A DNA stretch of 17,039 nt from Planctomycetota bacterium. GTDB taxonomy: Bacteria; Planctomycetota; PUPC01; JACPCR01. Where the stretch lies: NCBI GenBank assembly GCA_030740295.1, contig JASLXP010000304.1, positions 1-17,039 of the forward strand, given 5' to 3'. The translations under genes were made by a program, and so were the position numbers. Numbering within the stretch: the stretch's first letter is position 1; the number at the start of each line of letters is the position of its first letter. Below the pieces are notes generated by a model. The model searched no databases, was not told where the DNA came from, and saw nothing but the letters and a program-made list of their open reading frames with translations. This document shows positions 16,027 through 17,039 of this stretch, in pieces.

Positions 16027-16061
16027 CGTATTACGTAATGCGTAATGAGTAAAGAGTAAGT
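16027..16061. repeat. Degenerate 7-bp tandem repeat with palindromic core
   Basis: Five 7-base units run in tandem: CGTATTA, CGTAATG, CGTAATG, AGTAAAG, AGTAAGT. The perfect palindrome ATTACGTAAT occupies 16030-16039. The minus strand can be read as THYALRNTH-like codons, a spurious peptide pattern I have seen in hypothetical proteins of many bacterial genomes, which suggests a dispersed intergenic repeat. Confidence 0.6.
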
Positions 16062-16139
16062 CTGGGTGGTACATCTTCTCTGTTCTGCTCTTTTCTAACT
16101 GAATTCTTTGAAATCGAACTCGCCTAAAACTTACGCGAA

Positions 16140-17039
16140 ATGAAGGCAAGCAAATCTGAGGCAAGCGAATTCGAGGTCGTTCCATTTGAGCAATCCTGGC
16201 GAGACCGGTGGGATGCTTATGTCATCGCACACGAAAACAGCTCTTACAGCCACTTGCGCGCCTGGGCGGATGTGTTGATGAACTCGCTTGGACATGGCTG
16301 CGAATCATTGCTCGCAAAGGAAGGCGAGCAGGTCTGCGGAGTGCTGCCGCTCTATCACGTAAAGAGCCTTCTGTTTGGTCGCGCACTGGTTTCAGCGCCC
16401 GCGGCAAACGCATGCGGCATCCTGGCCGACAACGGTGAAGTGATGCAACAGCTCATTGAAAGTGCTGGTGACAAGCGTAGAAAACTCGGTTGCCCTTACG
16501 TGGAGTTTCGCCAGGAAGGAACTGCGCTGGAAGGGCTGCCCGCGAAAGATGAGTATCTGACCACTGTCGTGTCGCTGGAAGAAGAGTCTGAGAATGTGAG
16601 GAAGAGAATCTCGAAAAAGATCAAACGTGATTTTAATCGCTCCAAGCGTGACGGCCTGACAGTCGAGAACGGGCACGAGTATCTCGATGATTTCTACGCA
16701 CAATATGGCGCACACATGCACCGGCTGGGAAGCCCGCAGTTTTCGAAACAGTTTTTCAAGGCGATTGTCGATGCTTTCGGTGACAAAGCAGAGGTGGTCG
16801 TCGTCCGCCAGAACAGCCGAACGGTGGCCGGCAATATCGCCATCCATCATCGCGGACGGATCAACAATCTCTATGCTGGCGCCGAGCCGGACGCGATGAA
16901 ATCCGGCGCGGTATCACTTTTCTGCTGGGAGCAAATTGAGCGCGGCTGCCATAACGGACTGAGGGACTACGACCTCGGCCGGAGCACTGCCGGCAGCAAT
17001 TCGCATGAATACAAAAAATACTGGCACGGTGAAGATGTA
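16140..17039 (+). CDS. FemAB-like GNAT-fold protein, PEP-CTERM/XrtA-associated type (cut by right edge)
   Basis: The reading frame is open for exactly 300 codons to the window end. FemAB proteins are acyl/aminoacyl transferases with a double GNAT fold; this subfamily is found beside exosortase (PEP-CTERM) systems and polysaccharide export genes, with no settled reaction. Landmarks are VRKRISKKIKRDFNRSKRDG (153-172), YAQYGAHMHRLGSPQFSKQFF (186-206, Leu-Gly-Ser-Pro core), VAGNIAIHHRGRINNLYAG (229-247) and YDLGRSTAGSNSHEYKKYW (277-295), where homologues have F-D-F-G-R-S followed by a K-x-x-W. The ATG at 16140 is taken because TAA lies 15 bases upstream in frame. There is no clear Shine-Dalgarno. 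Since the 3' end is missing, only about 40-60 residues are probably absent. It is divergent from the giant membrane protein. Confidence 0.85.
   Translation, partial: MKASKSEASEFEVVPFEQSWRDRWDAYVIAHENSSYSHLRAWADVLMNSLGHGCESLLAKEGEQVCGVLPLYHVKSLLFGRALVSAPAANACGILADNGEVMQQLIESAGDKRRKLGCPYVEFRQEGTALEGLPAKDEYLTTVVSLEEESENVRKRISKKIKRDFNRSKRDGLTVENGHEYLDDFYAQYGAHMHRLGSPQFSKQFFKAIVDAFGDKAEVVVVRQNSRTVAGNIAIHHRGRINNLYAGAEPDAMKSGAVSLFCWEQIERGCHNGLRDYDLGRSTAGSNSHEYKKYWHGEDV

Larger units (their letters stand above)
15936..16139. promoter_or_regulatory. Divergent spacer with candidate promoters for both flanking genes
   Basis: This 204-base spacer holds the start signals of the giant gene (minus) and the FemAB-like gene (plus). 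Toward the plus gene TTTACA (16007-16012) and TATTAC (16029-16034) are 16 bases apart. Toward the minus gene TATTAT (complement of 15974-15979) is a -10 candidate with no good -35. Both are weak matches made by eye. The heptamer repeat at 16027-16061 lies inside. Confidence 0.25.

Noticed and set aside
16023..16050. dif-like Xer recombination site (GGTGCGTATTA resembles the left arm of E. coli dif)
   Set aside because: Only the left arm is similar; the right arm lacks the conserved TTATGTTAAAT pattern, and the resemblance is explained by the heptamer repeat.
15949..16185. 78-codon minus-strand frame in the divergent spacer
   Set aside because: It covers the heptamer repeat and the start of the FemAB-like gene; the THYALRN-type peptide is a repeat artefact.

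Overview
The window looks like a stretch of chromosome from a Planctomycetota or related PVC-type bacterium, possibly a metagenome-derived lineage. The clues are a secreted PQQ-propeller protein starting DDWPFFRGP, a long divergent RNase HII, a Ser/Thr kinase fused to zinc-ribbon and GYF-like modules, a very large DUF4175-type membrane protein, and a FemAB-like protein of the PEP-CTERM/exosortase-associated type. This assignment is inferred from protein style, not from a marker gene. No rRNA, tRNA, CRISPR array or insertion sequence was seen, and no gap between genes exceeds about 205 bases.

Left part (1-3786): the start of a possible phosphodiesterase/alkaline phosphatase-superfamily gene runs off the left edge on the minus strand. 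Also on the minus strand are purE (purine synthesis) and an RNase HII-like gene upstream of it. A short divergent spacer separates these from a plus-strand pair: a Gfo/Idh/MocA oxidoreductase overlapping by one base with a DUF3592-like membrane protein.

Middle (3908-8128): an unrecognised, probably exported protein (minus) is divergent from a secreted PQQ beta-propeller protein (plus). After a repeat-bearing convergent spacer comes a tyrosine recombinase of the XerC/XerD type with all six catalytic residues (minus). It is divergent from a UDP-glucuronate decarboxylase (plus) that has a TATAAT box and a hairpin leader.

Right part (8214-17039): a modular Ser/Thr kinase is followed closely by a SpoU/TrmH rRNA-type methyltransferase. 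The latter ends one base from the end of the convergent 1559-residue DUF4175-like protein, which starts at TTG and carries a glutamine-rich 24-bp minisatellite. A spacer with a degenerate heptamer repeat separates it from a FemAB/XrtA-type gene cut by the right edge.

The genes do not form one obvious pathway. Several could serve the cell envelope and extracellular polymer: UDP-xylose supply, the FemAB-like protein, the PQQ propeller, and the DUF4175 and DUF3592 membrane proteins. The rest are housekeeping (purE, RNase HII, TrmH, Xer) or signalling (kinase). The most distinctive observations are six 34-residue repeats inside the kinase, the homogenised Gln-rich minisatellite, and two kinds of degenerate intergenic micro-repeat.
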